Notes: generated by a model not told the origin, from the sequence alone. A stretch of 64,000 nt of DNA from Sunxiuqinia indica (GCF_009847015.1 NZ_WVEM01000012.1:80323-144322), one strand, 5' to 3'; shown: positions 35,554 through 46,088, counted from the first letter of the stretch. Made by a program: numbers and translations.

Positions 35554-36320
35554 TGGTTGTAAACAAGACGATAACGGCGATGATTATTGACGACGATGAA
35601 GAAGCAATCGCTCTTCTCGAAATTTACCTGAAAGCCTTTCAGGAGATTGAAATCGTTGACAAAACCACTAACCCCAAGCAAGGGATTAAACAGCTAATCA
35701 GAAAGATGCCGGACATTGTCTTTTTGGATATTGACATGCCGGACATTAACGGGCTGGAAGTTGCAGAGGTTATCAAGGACAATCAATTGAGTACCGAAAT
35801 TGTATTTACAACAGCGCACAGCAAATATGCCTTTAAATCGTTAAACTTAGAACCACTGGATTACCTTGTAAAGCCCTTTGGTCCCGAAGAATTAATCTCT
35901 GTTGTTAATCGCTACAAAACAAGGATAAAACGGAAAGAATTAGAGCGCAGCATGGACATCTTCATCCAAAATAACCGTCCTGTAAAAAAGGTAAAACTCA
36001 CGACAAAATTCGGTGTCGTTTTTATTAATCCACAAGAGGTAATGCTGCTTCAGGCTAAAGTAAATTACAGCATTGCCCATTTGTCCAGCGGCAGTATTGA
36101 ACTAATTACTCAGCCGATGCAAAAGATCATCGACTTAATGGATTTTTCCAACCTGGTAAAAGCAAACCGCTCATCTTATATCAATATTCAATATTTGCGC
36201 AAAGTTGACCGCCGAAAAAAAATGTGCTTGTTAACTCACAAAGACATTGTTATTGAGGAACCAATCAACCGCTCAAGTATTTCTTTCTTCGAGAAGTTGA
36301 ATTGTTTCCCCATCACCTGA
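35553..36320 (+). CDS. LytTR-family response regulator, second of a tandem pair
   Basis: A 255-residue paralogue of the preceding regulator. The receiver domain has MIIDDDEEA, the acceptor Asp in DIVFLDIDMPDINGLE and the Lys in LVKPFGP. The LytTR domain includes VMLLQAKVNYSIAHL, LVKANRSSYINIQYLRKV. It begins on TAATG overlap with the first gene and ends 10 bases before the convergent lon stop, with no terminator visible in that small gap. The two proteins may form heterodimers; this is inference. Confidence 0.92.
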   Translation: MVVNKTITAMIIDDDEEAIALLEIYLKAFQEIEIVDKTTNPKQGIKQLIRKMPDIVFLDIDMPDINGLEVAEVIKDNQLSTEIVFTTAHSKYAFKSLNLEPLDYLVKPFGPEELISVVNRYKTRIKRKELERSMDIFIQNNRPVKKVKLTTKFGVVFINPQEVMLLQAKVNYSIAHLSSGSIELITQPMQKIIDLMDFSNLVKANRSSYINIQYLRKVDRRKKMCLLTHKDIVIEEPINRSSISFFEKLNCFPIT

Positions 36321-36330
36321 TCGAGTTAAC

Positions 36331-38760
36331 CTAGCTCTTCAGCAAGGCAAAATCAAGTACGTCACTGATGTTCTTTACGAAATGAAACTTCAGCCCCTTC
36401 AAATAAACGTCTTTAATTTCCTCCAAATCTTTCTCATTATCAACAGATAAAAGAACCTCTTTAATACCGGCACGTTTTGCTGCCAAAATCTTTTCTTTGA
36501 TTCCCCCAACCGGCAGCACTTTACCGCGTAATGTAATCTCGCCAGTCATCGCAATATTCTTCCGTACTTTTCTTTTCGTTAAAGCCGAGGCCAACGAAGT
36601 TACCATCGTAACGCCTGCCGAAGGACCATCTTTGGGGATCGCTCCCTCCGGAACATGCACATGGAAATTATTCTTGTCAAACATTTCCTGTTCCAGCCCC
36701 AGCTCCTCGCGATGCGATTTTAAATATTCCATTGCCAGCATGGCAGATTCTTTCATCACTTCTCCCAGATTACCAGTCAATGTCAAACCACCTTTCCCGG
36801 TGCTTAAACTAGACTCTACAAATAGAATTTCGCCACCATGGGCAGTCCATGCCAAACCAGTAACAACGCCGGGTATCTCATTACCCTGGTAGTTTTCGCG
36901 CGTATACTGAACCACACCGAGATATTCCCGAATATCTTCTTTGGTTAATTTCTTATTATAAGGTTCTTCGAAAGCAATTTTTTTAGCTATTCGACGGATA
37001 ATCTTGGCAAGCTTTTTATTCAATTCACGCACACCGGATTCGCGCGTATAATTTTCAACAACGTGTTCAAGAATATCCTTTGTAAACGAAACCTGGTTTT
37101 TCTTCACCCCATGATCCTTTAATTGCTTAGGGAGCAAATGGCGCTTGGCGATTTCAATCTTCTCCTCAACAATATATCCGTTTACATCGATCAACTCCAG
37201 GCGGTCACGCAAGGGGGCTGCAATGGTGTTCAGCGTATTGGCTGTCGCCACAAACATCACATTAGACAAGTCATAATCGACTTCCACATAATTGTCATGA
37301 AACTCTGAATTTTGCTCAGGATCCAACACCTCAAGCAACGCCGAGGCCGGATCGCCATGAAAATCCTGCGATACCTTGTCAATCTCGTCAAGAATAAAAA
37401 CCGGGTTGGAGGTTTTTGCTTTTTTAATATTTTGCAAAATACGTCCCGGCATTGCTCCAATGTAGGTTTTTCGATGACCACGAATCTCGGCTTCATCGCG
37501 CAGTCCTCCCAAGCTCATACGAATATACTTTCGGTTAAGAGCTCTTCCGATTGATTTTCCAAGCGAAGTTTTACCGACTCCCGGAGGACCGTATAAACAC
37601 AAAATTGGGGCTTTCATATCCTTTTTCAACTTCAATACAGCCAGGTGCTCCAAAATGCGTTCTTTCACTTTTTCCAATCCGTAATGATCTTCATCCAATA
37701 CCTTTTGTGCATGCTTCAGGTCGAAATTATCTTCAGTATACTCATTCCAAGGAAGCTCAAGCAATGTCTGACAATACGAGAATTGGACTGAATACTCACC
37801 AGCCGCTGGATTTAATCGATGCAGTTTGGTTACTTCTTTATCGAAAAAAGCAGCAACTTCTTCGCTCCACTTCTTATCCTTGGCAGCTTCTTTCATGTCA
37901 GCAATTTCCTGCTCTATCGGGTTGCCCCCCAGCTCATCCTGAATGGTTTTCATTTGCTGGTTAAGCAGATATTCACGCTGCTGCTGATCTAGGTCCGTTT
38001 TTACTTTGGTTTGAATATCACGCTTCAACTCCAACATTTGAACTTCTTTGACCAAGTATGAAATGGCTTGTATTCCACGCTCACGAACATCGGCAATCTC
38101 GAGCAGTTTCTGTTTTTCCTCAACCTCAAGATCAGTGTTAGAACAAATAAAGTTGATCAGGAAGGTAGAATTTTCGATATTCTTAACCGCGAAGGTTGCT
38201 TCGGGAGGAACGTTGCTCGAATATTGAGCGACCTTAATTGACAAATCTTTAAGAGAGCCAACGACAGCACTGAATTCAGTATTATTCTCTGCAGGTAAGA
38301 TTTCGTCGAGTAAAGTAACCTGTGCTCTAAAATAAGGGAACTCTTCCAGGTAGTTGCCCACTTCAAACCTCCGTTTACCTTGAATAATAACAGAAGTTGA
38401 ACCGTCAGGCATCTCAAGAACTTTCAGGATTTGAGCGACTGTGCCGACCTGGTACAAATCTTTTTGCTCCGGATCATCAATGCTGCCATCCTGTTGAGTC
38501 ACCGTTCCCAATAATTTATCCCCACGAAAAACATCCTGAATGAGTTTCAGTGATTTTTGTCTTCCAACTGTAATCGGAATCACAACACCGGGAAATAATA
38601 CTGTATTTCGAAGTGGCAAAATTGGCAGTACTTCTGGCGCCTGAAAATTTTTCAGTTCTTCTTCATTCCCATCGGCAATGATTGGAATAATTTCAGAATC
38701 GTCGTCTCCCATACCTGTGAATATCATATTTTTTAATGAATGACCTCTATTTTCTCCCAT
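36331..38760 (-). CDS. lon: ATP-dependent protease Lon
   Basis: Lon is a cytoplasmic AAA+ serine protease for damaged and regulatory proteins. The frame is open from 38811, but ATG 38760 gives the family-like start [12 protein letters not shown] and an 809-residue protein. In order: LON substrate-binding domain from [18 protein letters not shown], a coiled-coil region ([19 protein letters not shown]), Walker [14 protein letters not shown], Walker [12 protein letters not shown], and the protease domain with the catalytic Ser in [11 protein letters not shown] and Lys in [14 protein letters not shown]. All catalytic residues are present. Confidence 0.96.
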   Translation of the reverse strand: MGENRGHSLKNMIFTGMGDDDSEIIPIIADGNEEELKNFQAPEVLPILPLRNTVLFPGVVIPITVGRQKSLKLIQDVFRGDKLLGTVTQQDGSIDDPEQKDLYQVGTVAQILKVLEMPDGSTSVIIQGKRRFEVGNYLEEFPYFRAQVTLLDEILPAENNTEFSAVVGSLKDLSIKVAQYSSNVPPEATFAVKNIENSTFLINFICSNTDLEVEEKQKLLEIADVRERGIQAISYLVKEVQMLELKRDIQTKVKTDLDQQQREYLLNQQMKTIQDELGGNPIEQEIADMKEAAKDKKWSEEVAAFFDKEVTKLHRLNPAAGEYSVQFSYCQTLLELPWNEYTEDNFDLKHAQKVLDEDHYGLEKVKERILEHLAVLKLKKDMKAPILCLYGPPGVGKTSLGKSIGRALNRKYIRMSLGGLRDEAEIRGHRKTYIGAMPGRILQNIKKAKTSNPVFILDEIDKVSQDFHGDPASALLEVLDPEQNSEFHDNYVEVDYDLSNVMFVATANTLNTIAAPLRDRLELIDVNGYIVEEKIEIAKRHLLPKQLKDHGVKKNQVSFTKDILEHVVENYTRESGVRELNKKLAKIIRRIAKKIAFEEPYNKKLTKEDIREYLGVVQYTRENYQGNEIPGVVTGLAWTAHGGEILFVESSLSTGKGGLTLTGNLGEVMKESAMLAMEYLKSHREELGLEQEMFDKNNFHVHVPEGAIPKDGPSAGVTMVTSLASALTKRKVRKNIAMTGEITLRGKVLPVGGIKEKILAAKRAGIKEVLLSVDNEKDLEEIKDVYLKGLKFHFVKNISDVLDFALLKS

Positions 38761-38866
38761 TATATTTTCTCTTTCTCTATCAGTGTGACAATCTGGCGTA
38801 AAATTAGCCATATTAATTCAGGGCTATTATTAGTCAATAGCCATGCCAAAAGAATTTGATACAAGT

Positions 38867-40051
38867 TTAAAAACTGCGAAAAACCGAAGTCCGATCAAAA
38901 ACGGCAGTTAGTATTTGTTTATCAATTTCGGTCAACTCCCGATTGCGACGTGTCATCACTTTTTCAGCGACACTAAAAACACTTTTCAGTTGATGAAGTT
39001 TAAAACCTCCCGGCCCTCCATCGGCAAACGAAGGAACAAACTGTCGTGGAAACCCGGTTCCATGAATATTGCAGCCCACACCAACAACCGTTCCTGTATT
39101 GAACATGGAATTAATGCCTGCTTTGGAATGATCACCCATGATCAATCCGCCAAACTGCAATCCGGTCTTATAAAACCGGCCAGTGGTATAATTCCACATT
39201 TTAACCGGCTCGTAGTTATTTTTCAGGTTCGAAACATTGGTTCCGGCACCTAAATTACACCACTCGCCCAAAACCGAGTTACCTAAAAAACCATCATGTC
39301 CTTTATTGGAATATCCAATCAGAATTGATTGACTGATTTCGCCACCAACTTTCGAAAATGGTCCAATGGTTGTTGCTCCGTATATTTTGCTTCCCATGTT
39401 CACCACCGCATGATCGCCCAACACAAAAGGCCCGCGAATAAACGATCCTTCCATTATTTCGGCATCTCTCCCAATGTAAACGGGCCCGGCTGTCGCATTA
39501 ATCGTAGCAAACTCGAGTCTCGCCCCCTGCTCCACAAAGATATTCTCCGGATGAATTAACTGATTTGTATGACTAATTGGCTCTGATTCACGATCGGCTG
39601 TCAACAAGTCAAAATCCAACTGAATTTGCCGGGAGTTAAATTCTGTCAAATCCCATGGATATTGAACCAGATCCAACTCTCCTGCAAAATCCATCCAGTG
39701 AATTTCAGCAGTACTTTCAAAAAAAGAATCGGATGCGGTATCATCAACAAGAGCAACAATTGGCTGGCCATTCCACACAATTCCTTGCCCCAACTGAAGC
39801 TTTTCCACCTGAGCAGTCAACTCGTCTGTTGGACAAACATGAGCATTGATCAGTAAATTTTCAGATGCGGTTACTTTGGGATATTTAGCTTGTAAATAGC
39901 TTTCGGTTTGCCATGAAAAGTCTCCTTTCAGACGCTTTTCCCACTTTTCCGTTATCGTTAAAATTCCGGTTCGCAGCTCAGAGACGGGACGAGTAAAACA
40001 AAGTGGCAACAGGTTTTCCCGCCCCGGGAAATCCAATAAAATTGCATTCAT
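38867..40051 (-). CDS. GlmU-family sugar nucleotidyltransferase/left-handed beta-helix protein
   Basis: A 394-residue protein common in Bacteroidota and annotated as GlmU-like. The N-terminal half begins with the family pattern ILLDFPGRENLLPLCFTRPVSELRTGI in two parts (residues 4-30), a shortened nucleotidyltransferase-like domain. The C-terminal half is a hexapeptide repeat (LbH) domain, with GRDAEIMEGSFIRGPFVLG and GDHSKAGINSMFNTGTVVG. It lacks the usual NTP-binding LAAGxGxR motif, so whether the transferase half is active is doubtful. Confidence 0.85.
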   Translation of the reverse strand: MNAILLDFPGRENLLPLCFTRPVSELRTGILTITEKWEKRLKGDFSWQTESYLQAKYPKVTASENLLINAHVCPTDELTAQVEKLQLGQGIVWNGQPIVALVDDTASDSFFESTAEIHWMDFAGELDLVQYPWDLTEFNSRQIQLDFDLLTADRESEPISHTNQLIHPENIFVEQGARLEFATINATAGPVYIGRDAEIMEGSFIRGPFVLGDHAVVNMGSKIYGATTIGPFSKVGGEISQSILIGYSNKGHDGFLGNSVLGEWCNLGAGTNVSNLKNNYEPVKMWNYTTGRFYKTGLQFGGLIMGDHSKAGINSMFNTGTVVGVGCNIHGTGFPRQFVPSFADGGPGGFKLHQLKSVFSVAEKVMTRRNRELTEIDKQILTAVFDRTSVFRSF

Positions 40052-40074
40052 GACGATTTTTTTTCAAAAGTAGA

Positions 40075-40104
40075 CAAAAAAAAAGCTCCGCAAAAGCGGA
40101 GCTC
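40075..40104 (-). terminator. intrinsic terminator of rpmE
   Basis: On the minus strand a perfect 8-bp stem, AGCTCCGC with GCGGAGCT around TTTT (40084-40103), is followed by a long T-run (the A-run at about 40074-40083 on the plus strand). It lies 23 bases after the L31 stop codon and also separates it from the GlmU-like gene. Confidence 0.9.
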
Positions 40105-40126
40105 ATATATCGTATTTAAACGTAGA

Positions 40127-40390
40127 TTACTTTTTCTTGCTATCCATGTGTTTCTTATAACGGTTCATGAATTTGTCAACGCGTCCAGCAGTATCAACCA
40201 ATTTCATTTTTCCGGTATAGAATGGATGCGAACTACTTGAGATCTCCACTTTCATCAATGGATACTCAACTCCGTCAACCACTTCAGTTTCTTTTGTGTT
40301 AACGGTTGATTTAGTCAAATAAACCTGGCCATTTGACATATCTTTAAACGCTACTACGCGATAATTTTCCGGATGTATTTCTTTTTTCAT
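40127..40390 (-). CDS. rpmE2: 50S ribosomal protein L31, type B
   Basis: An 87-residue L31 of the zinc-free type B. It starts [18 protein letters not shown] and has [21 protein letters not shown] followed by [11 protein letters not shown]. The Cys pairs of type A are absent. It is a single-gene unit with its own terminator. Type B L31 can replace the zinc-containing form under zinc limitation; no second copy is in the window. Confidence 0.96.
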   Translation of the reverse strand: MKKEIHPENYRVVAFKDMSNGQVYLTKSTVNTKETEVVDGVEYPLMKVEISSSSHPFYTGKMKLVDTAGRVDKFMNRYKKHMDSKKK

Positions 40391-40471
40391 TGCTGATTCT
40401 TTTTCAACTTTATTTCAATCGGTGTGCAAAGATACTTACCTATTTCAAATTTCCAAAAAGTTTTTCTTCTT

Positions 40472-41647
40472 TTATTCATCTTTTTCAGCTCCAATTATTG
40501 GAGCCCGCTCAAATGGCTTATTCCGATCAAACAGATAGCGCATGGTATGATGCGTTTTTACATGTTTCCCGCCTACTGATTCGTACAACGAAATGATTTT
40601 AGGGTTAAAATCGCCGGCCCAGGAAAGCTCAACTTCAGTATACTGTGGCTTTTTCTTCATCAACTTATCCTGATGCCAAAAAATAGCAGACTCAATACCG
40701 GACTTTTGAAACTTTGGAACAACACCCATAATTAAGATACGTGTACGTGTAATTGCCTTTTTCTTTTTATAATAAAGAAATTTCAGCATGTTGATGAAGT
40801 TCAGCTTTCCGTTCAGCTTTTGCAATATCTGGTTGATATCAGGCACCATTACAAATAATGCGATGGGTTCATCTTCATGATATGCAAACCAAATCATTTC
40901 CGGATCCAGCACAGCCTTCGAATCCTTAATGAAATCCCGCAAATCCTGCGGATCCAGAGGATTAAAATGCTCGTGAAACCGCCAGGCTTCATCATAGATA
41001 TAACTGAAATCTTTGATAAACTTCTCCGTATTGTTATAATCGAAATGCTTAAAACTATATCCCGGCTTTTGAGCTACCCAACCCGCAATTTTCCAGAAAC
41101 GTTCCGGAAACGGCACTGAATAGTCCAGGTGATAGCTAAATTGCTCAAAATAAACTTTAAAACCATAGTTATCAAATAGCTTTTGGTAGTACTTCGGATT
41201 GTAAGGCATGCCATAACCTTGTGGCATAAATCCATCTACTAACAAGCCCCAGTTCATGTAGTTCTCGCCAAAGTTAACCGGTCCATCCATGGCTTCCATT
41301 CCACGCTCTTTCAACCAGTCGCGAGCCGTGTCAAATAACAAATTGGCCACCTCCTGATCATCAATACACTCAAAAAAACCACAACTACCGGTGGGTTGCT
41401 CAAACGTTTTTGCCTTATCGTAATTGATAAACGCAGCGATACGTCCAACAGGATCACCCGATTGATCAACAATCACCCACCGTTCAGCTTCTCCATGCTT
41501 AAATGACGGATTCTTAGCAGGATCAAAGGTATTTTCAACCATTCCCTGAATTGGCGCTGCCCAGTTTTTATCACCCTTATAAATCAGGTGTGGCAACTTA
41601 TGAAAGAGCTTTATTGTGTCTGAATTATTGACTTTTTGTAACTGCAT
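40472..41647 (-). CDS. GNAT-like protein, first of two tandem paralogues
   Basis: A 391-residue cytoplasmic protein with two acyltransferase-like halves. The N-terminal half has VGRIAAFINYDKA and FFECIDDQEVANLLF, characteristic of a GNAT-like domain, then EAMDGPVNFGENYMNWGLL. The C-terminal half has KSGIESAIFWHQDKLM and VELSWAGDFNPKIISLYESVGG, which resemble the CoA-binding core. It is about half identical to the neighbour at 41713-42879. Activity is unproven; no catalytic residue can be assigned. Confidence 0.75.
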   Translation of the reverse strand: MQLQKVNNSDTIKLFHKLPHLIYKGDKNWAAPIQGMVENTFDPAKNPSFKHGEAERWVIVDQSGDPVGRIAAFINYDKAKTFEQPTGSCGFFECIDDQEVANLLFDTARDWLKERGMEAMDGPVNFGENYMNWGLLVDGFMPQGYGMPYNPKYYQKLFDNYGFKVYFEQFSYHLDYSVPFPERFWKIAGWVAQKPGYSFKHFDYNNTEKFIKDFSYIYDEAWRFHEHFNPLDPQDLRDFIKDSKAVLDPEMIWFAYHEDEPIALFVMVPDINQILQKLNGKLNFINMLKFLYYKKKKAITRTRILIMGVVPKFQKSGIESAIFWHQDKLMKKKPQYTEVELSWAGDFNPKIISLYESVGGKHVKTHHTMRYLFDRNKPFERAPIIGAEKDE

Positions 41648-41712
41648 GTGCTTGGTTAATTGTTTTAGTTGACAAGATACAATTATTTCTATTTGTAAAA
41701 GATGATTTTTGC

Positions 41713-42879
41713 TTAATCCTCAATGATTGCCGAGCGCTTGAATTCTTTTTCCCGGTCAAATAAATACCGCAGGGTTAAATGTGTTATGGCCTTTTTCCCT
41801 CCTACCGCTTCAAAAATTGAGATCATTTTCGGATTGAAATCGCCCACCCAACTGAGCTCCATTTCATTGTACCAATCTTTTCGCAGAAGCACTTGCCTTA
41901 ACTGGTAAAAAATAGCCGACTCGATACCCGATTTTTGAAACTTCGGAATAACTCCCATTACAATTACCCGACAACGGTTAATTACCTTTTTCCTTTTCAA
42001 ATAATACAATCGGAGCAACTTAAATAAGTTCATTTTTCCACTTGGGAAGTATTTTATCAATTGGTTCGCATCAGGAATCATCATGAAAAATCCGATTGGC
42101 ACACCTTCTTTGTATACAAACCAAATGAATTCTTCCTCCAGTATTAACTTCGATTGGTTAATCATGTCACGTAAATCCTGCGGATCAATTGGCTTATAAT
42201 TATCATGCTTACTCCAGGCCTGATCGTATATATTGATGAAATCGCGAATGTATGTTTCCTGATTTTTAAACGTGAAATTCTCAAAAGTGTAACCCGGTTT
42301 TTTAGCCATCCATGCCGCAATTTTCCAAAAGCGTTCAGGCAAATCAGGGCTTGTAATATTTAAGTGATAACTGAATTGCCGGTAGTATGTTTCAAATCCA
42401 TAATTACTCCATAGCTTCTGGTAATAATCCGGGTTATAATTCATCCCAAAGGTCTGCGGTATAAATCCCTCAACAAGCAACCCCCAGTGAAAAAAGTTTT
42501 CCCCGATATTAATTGGTCCATCCATGGCTTCCATTCCTTCAGCAGTCAGCCACTCTTTTGAGACATTGAACAAAGCATCAGCCACCTCCTGTTCATCAAC
42601 GCATTCAAAAAAACCAACTCCTCCGGTTGGCTGATCAAATTGATGGGCATAGTTAGACGAGTGAAATGCAGCAATCCGGCCTACCGGTTTGCCTGCTTTG
42701 TATGCAACCCAACGACATGCTTTCCCTTTTTTCAGGGTATTATTTTTCTCAGGATTGAAAATATCCTCAATCATCATCCGAAGAGGAGCAACCCAATTTT
42801 TATCGTGTTTATATATTGAATAAGGAAGCTGATGAAATGCATGAATCAGCTTTTTGTCCGTCACCTCTATTAGCTGCAT
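41713..42879 (-). CDS. GNAT-like protein, second of two tandem paralogues
   Basis: A 388-residue paralogue of the preceding entry with the same landmarks: VGRIAAFHSSNYA, FFECVDEQEVADALF, EAMDGPINIGENFFHWGLL, KSGIESAIFYQLRQVL and MELSWVGDFNPKMISIFEAVGG. The pair arose by tandem duplication; the gap between them is 65 bases, so they probably share a transcript, this gene being upstream. Distinct N-terminal regions and moderate divergence suggest an old duplication with separate functions. Confidence 0.75.
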   Translation of the reverse strand: MQLIEVTDKKLIHAFHQLPYSIYKHDKNWVAPLRMMIEDIFNPEKNNTLKKGKACRWVAYKAGKPVGRIAAFHSSNYAHQFDQPTGGVGFFECVDEQEVADALFNVSKEWLTAEGMEAMDGPINIGENFFHWGLLVEGFIPQTFGMNYNPDYYQKLWSNYGFETYYRQFSYHLNITSPDLPERFWKIAAWMAKKPGYTFENFTFKNQETYIRDFINIYDQAWSKHDNYKPIDPQDLRDMINQSKLILEEEFIWFVYKEGVPIGFFMMIPDANQLIKYFPSGKMNLFKLLRLYYLKRKKVINRCRVIVMGVIPKFQKSGIESAIFYQLRQVLLRKDWYNEMELSWVGDFNPKMISIFEAVGGKKAITHLTLRYLFDREKEFKRSAIIED

Positions 42880-42929
42880 TTACTTTATCTTGTTTTGAAA
42901 GCACCGAAATTAATACTTATCGCCAGAAA

Positions 42930-42966
42930 ACAAAAACAGGAACCGAAGCTCCTGTTGTCTTTTTTA
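42930..42966. terminator. terminator after the Bax-inhibitor-like gene
   Basis: AACAGGA (42935-42941) and TCCTGTT (42950-42956) form a 7-bp stem with an 8-base loop. On the minus strand the stem is followed by T-rich sequence (the A-rich 42928-42934), fitting the end of the gene at 43040-43813. A T-run on the plus side makes it bidirectional in form. Confidence 0.7.
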
Positions 42967-43039
42967 TGCTTATCTAAATGAATTTGATTCAATTAGCATC
43001 GCTATTTTTATAATCTTTATAAACTAATTCCCGCTAAAA

Positions 43040-43813
43040 CTAGTCACGGCTGGCCAGTTTCGATAGCAGCCTCAATATTTCGAGGTACAACCAAACCAAA
43101 GTAACCATTAATCCGAAAGCTCCATACCACTCCATTATTTTTGGCGCCCGGGCTGCAGCACCCCTTTGGATAAAGTCGAAATCCAAAATCAAATTTAAAG
43201 CGGCAACAGCAACAACCACTAAGCTAAACCCAATGCTAAACAGACTATTGCCATGCAAAAAACCGAAACTGGCTCCAAACATGCCCGCGATAAAACTGAT
43301 GAAATAAATCAGTGCAATTCCTCCGGTAGCAGCCATTATAGCCATTCGGAACTTTCCGGTTGCCCGAATTTTTCCTGAGCGAAACAGAAACAGCATAATA
43401 AAAAACACACCAAAAGTTAAAGCCACAGCACGCATAACCAATCCCGGGTATTGGGCTTCGAAGAAAGCAGAAATACCTCCAAGAAAAAGACCTTCGAAAA
43501 CAGCATAAATTGGAGCTGTAATATTAGAATAACGTGGAGCAAATACCGTAATAATGGCAACAATAAAACCGCCGATTCCGCCGCCGATTAACCACGGAGC
43601 AACGACCGAAAATGCACCTTCAGGTGAGCCATAATCATAAACACCAAAAAACTTGCGCCAGGTAAACGCAGCGGCAAAAGCCAATATCAGAAACATCAGA
43701 CCGGTTTTATTTACCGTTCCATCAATGGTCATAACATCAGTTTGAGCACCCGTTTGCACCTTGCTAAAAACTGAATTCCCAAAAACCGGATTTGATGATT
43801 TTGTCAAATTCAT
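43040..43813 (-). CDS. Bax inhibitor-1/YccA family membrane protein
   Basis: A 257-residue membrane protein with seven hydrophobic segments, of the BI-1/YccA group (related to calcium-leak channel and FtsH-modulator proteins). Landmarks are the polar N terminus with NPVFGNSVFSK, FFGVYDYGSPEGAFSVVAP, YAVFEGLFLGGISAFFE and the C-terminal ILRLLSKLASRD with an Asp near the end. Function in this organism is not known. It is a single-gene unit with a terminator. Confidence 0.87.
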   Translation of the reverse strand: MNLTKSSNPVFGNSVFSKVQTGAQTDVMTIDGTVNKTGLMFLILAFAAAFTWRKFFGVYDYGSPEGAFSVVAPWLIGGGIGGFIVAIITVFAPRYSNITAPIYAVFEGLFLGGISAFFEAQYPGLVMRAVALTFGVFFIMLFLFRSGKIRATGKFRMAIMAATGGIALIYFISFIAGMFGASFGFLHGNSLFSIGFSLVVVAVAALNLILDFDFIQRGAAARAPKIMEWYGAFGLMVTLVWLYLEILRLLSKLASRD

Positions 43814-43913
43814 AATTCAAAAATTTAAAATGTTTGTGTCAATAACTATAAAAACCATACCATGATTTTCATACTGACATTTTGGACTCAAATGATACAA
43901 CCAAGAAAAACTG

Positions 43914-44594
43914 TTAAAGTTCGACGAAATCTTCGAGTAGCAAATTGGCTATTTTCTGTGCCTGCTCCTCTTCCATTTCTTTCGCCGAGTTCAGAAATTC
44001 GACACACCGTTCTTTCAAAAAATTACTTCGGTTGCCCACAATCAGCAAACTGCGGTAAATAATCTGCCCCAGTTCCGGATCCTTAATCAGGGGAACAAGA
44101 ACGTCAAAGAATGGCTCAAACATTTCATCAATGGCCTTTTTATCAACCATCGCAAGTCGTCCCATCAGGTGGAGGCCTGTAAACCGCACCAAATACTTTT
44201 TACCCCGGCACCACTCCAGCGCTTTCACATACGCAAATTTCGACGGCACAAACAAGTTGGAAACAGCCTGCTCGGCAATCTCCGAAGTAGCAAAACTTTT
44301 CGTCCAAAAATCCAGTTGCTCTTCAGTCATCTTTTCAGGTTCATCCAACAAGGTTGCCATAATCATACTTTCGCGCCACTGCTTATTCCAAAGTTTTAAG
44401 GCCAGCAAATGATTTTTGTCGTACTGCTTAGCCAGCTCACGCAACGAAATAATGGAAGCCCCCCAATTGATTTTATACACCAAACCCATGGCCTTCATTT
44501 GAGCGACCGTTTCTCCATTTTTCAAACGCCGTATTTTAGCAAGAATCTCTCGAAACTGCTTATCAACCGACGGATCATCAATTAATATATCCAT
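43914..44594 (-). CDS. HEAT-repeat protein, DNA alkylation repair (AlkD)-like
   Basis: A 226-residue helical protein resembling the AlkD/DNA alkylation repair family. Helical pairs run across its length (IRRLKNGETVAQMKAMG, LRELAKQYDKNHLLALKLW, MTEEQLDFWTKSFATSEIA). AlkD-type glycosylases use Trp and Asp residues on a concave surface; LWNKQWRESMI is a candidate for part of it, but the catalytic Asp cannot be fixed by eye. It overlaps no neighbour and begins 1 base from the flippase gene stop. Confidence 0.7.
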   Translation of the reverse strand: MDILIDDPSVDKQFREILAKIRRLKNGETVAQMKAMGLVYKINWGASIISLRELAKQYDKNHLLALKLWNKQWRESMIMATLLDEPEKMTEEQLDFWTKSFATSEIAEQAVSNLFVPSKFAYVKALEWCRGKKYLVRFTGLHLMGRLAMVDKKAIDEMFEPFFDVLVPLIKDPELGQIIYRSLLIVGNRSNFLKERCVEFLNSAKEMEEEQAQKIANLLLEDFVEL

Positions 44595-44595
44595 A

Positions 44596-45900
44596 TCAAT
44601 AAATTACAAACTCAACCACGTAAAATAGAATTAGCAAAAGTAAGGAATAGATAAGGTGCCTGGAAATGTTCTGGTATTTTGTTATTGAAATATTCAATTT
44701 ATTTTGAACGATAACAATCAAATACAGCTTTTCGAACAAGTAAGCGACCACCGTAGCATAGGCAACTCCGGCAATTCCCCAGAACTGAACAAACCAAAGG
44801 CTAAGCGAGACATTAAGCAACAACTCCCAAAACGATGCCCAGGCGATCGATTTTGTCTGCTTTAAACCGATCAGAAGTGTTTGAGGAAAAACCAACCGAC
44901 TAACAATTAGCAACAAATAAATATTGAACACCGTAGCACTCTCGGCAAAATGGGAATTAAAAACTATGGGAAACAGCTCGTGACTAGCCAGCAACAAGCC
45001 CGCAGAAAGTGGGAACAGGTAATTTGCCAGACGAGTAGACTCTTTTTTAATTTTTGCAAGCGTTTCGGTCAGCAGGTCCTTATTCGACAATTCCGGTAAC
45101 AGAGCATTACTAAACGCGTTGGCCAATAACAACACAAAAGGCAACTCGCGGGCACCATATCGGAATACTGCAAAAGCCGCCTCATCAAATTTTGAGGTAA
45201 TAATAAATCCATCGACATATTGAGCTGAGCCCCCCAACAACGCAGATAAAATAAGAGGTGAAGAAAGCTTCAGATGCTCCTTAATAAATATCCATGAAAA
45301 GTGATTCTCCTGAGCACGCACAATCAGAAGCAGCAAATAAGCGTAGCGCATGAAAGCACCCAACACTAGTCCATACAAGGAGAATTGAATGGGCATTCCG
45401 AAAAAAGTTGGCAGGACAACTAAAAGCAGCAACACCAAAAAGCTGATACCACCATATAATACGATAGCACGAGTTCGATTTCGCAACAAGAAAAAGTACT
45501 CAACCAAATTGGCAGGGACACTAAAAAACAGATAAGCCGACAACAGGTAGAGATAAGGGAATGAGGCAATACCAATACTTTTGCCGACAACAGGCTGACT
45601 AACTACAACCAAAACTCCGATAACTAAAACTGTAAAAAAACTAATCAGCAAGAACGCATTGAAAACCGGAGATTGCGACCTTGCTCTTTCATCCTTTGAA
45701 ATGGGTAGTAAACCACGAATCAGACCATTCAGCCAAAAGAAACTAACAGCACCAGCCAGAAACAAAAATTGCTCGTATTCTCCAATCGACTCCGTGGTCA
45801 AGCTGGTTTTGGTAAAGACAACACCAATCAAAATAAAAGTACCAAACCGCAACAGGTGGAAAATCTGCAAAGACGAAATATTGGTCAGCCTAAATTTCAT
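44596..45900 (-). CDS. polysaccharide flippase-like membrane protein
   Basis: A 434-residue protein with about twelve to fourteen helices, of the Wzx/MATE-like oligosaccharide flippase group. The sequence is rich in hydrophobic helices and has GARELPFVLLLANAFSNALLPELS and FPQTLLIGLKQTKSIAWASFW in the second half. Such proteins move lipid-linked sugars across the inner membrane. No glycosyltransferase cluster surrounds it, so the cargo is unknown. Translation starts at ATG 45900. Confidence 0.8.
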   Translation of the reverse strand: MKFRLTNISSLQIFHLLRFGTFILIGVVFTKTSLTTESIGEYEQFLFLAGAVSFFWLNGLIRGLLPISKDERARSQSPVFNAFLLISFFTVLVIGVLVVVSQPVVGKSIGIASFPYLYLLSAYLFFSVPANLVEYFFLLRNRTRAIVLYGGISFLVLLLLVVLPTFFGMPIQFSLYGLVLGAFMRYAYLLLLIVRAQENHFSWIFIKEHLKLSSPLILSALLGGSAQYVDGFIITSKFDEAAFAVFRYGARELPFVLLLANAFSNALLPELSNKDLLTETLAKIKKESTRLANYLFPLSAGLLLASHELFPIVFNSHFAESATVFNIYLLLIVSRLVFPQTLLIGLKQTKSIAWASFWELLLNVSLSLWFVQFWGIAGVAYATVVAYLFEKLYLIVIVQNKLNISITKYQNISRHLIYSLLLLILFYVVEFVIY

Positions 45901-46088
45901 TGATCAAATCTAAAACTAAATATGCAAAGCACAAACGAAAATCAGTGCACTCAGAACTTACTCCTTGGCCGGTATGGTATGAGTTTTAATGGGCATCGTT
46001 GTATTTGACATGGCCGATACCCACACTAATCTCATTAATGTTGCTAAGTAAGCTCTCGTCATATTTCACTTCCAAATACACACGTTCC

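Noticed and set aside
45986..46088. Short open frame on the minus strand directly after the TPR gene, encoding a peptide ending in VKYNDAH.
   Set aside because: It has no start codon of its own and no recognisable domain; it may be chance or a faint remnant.
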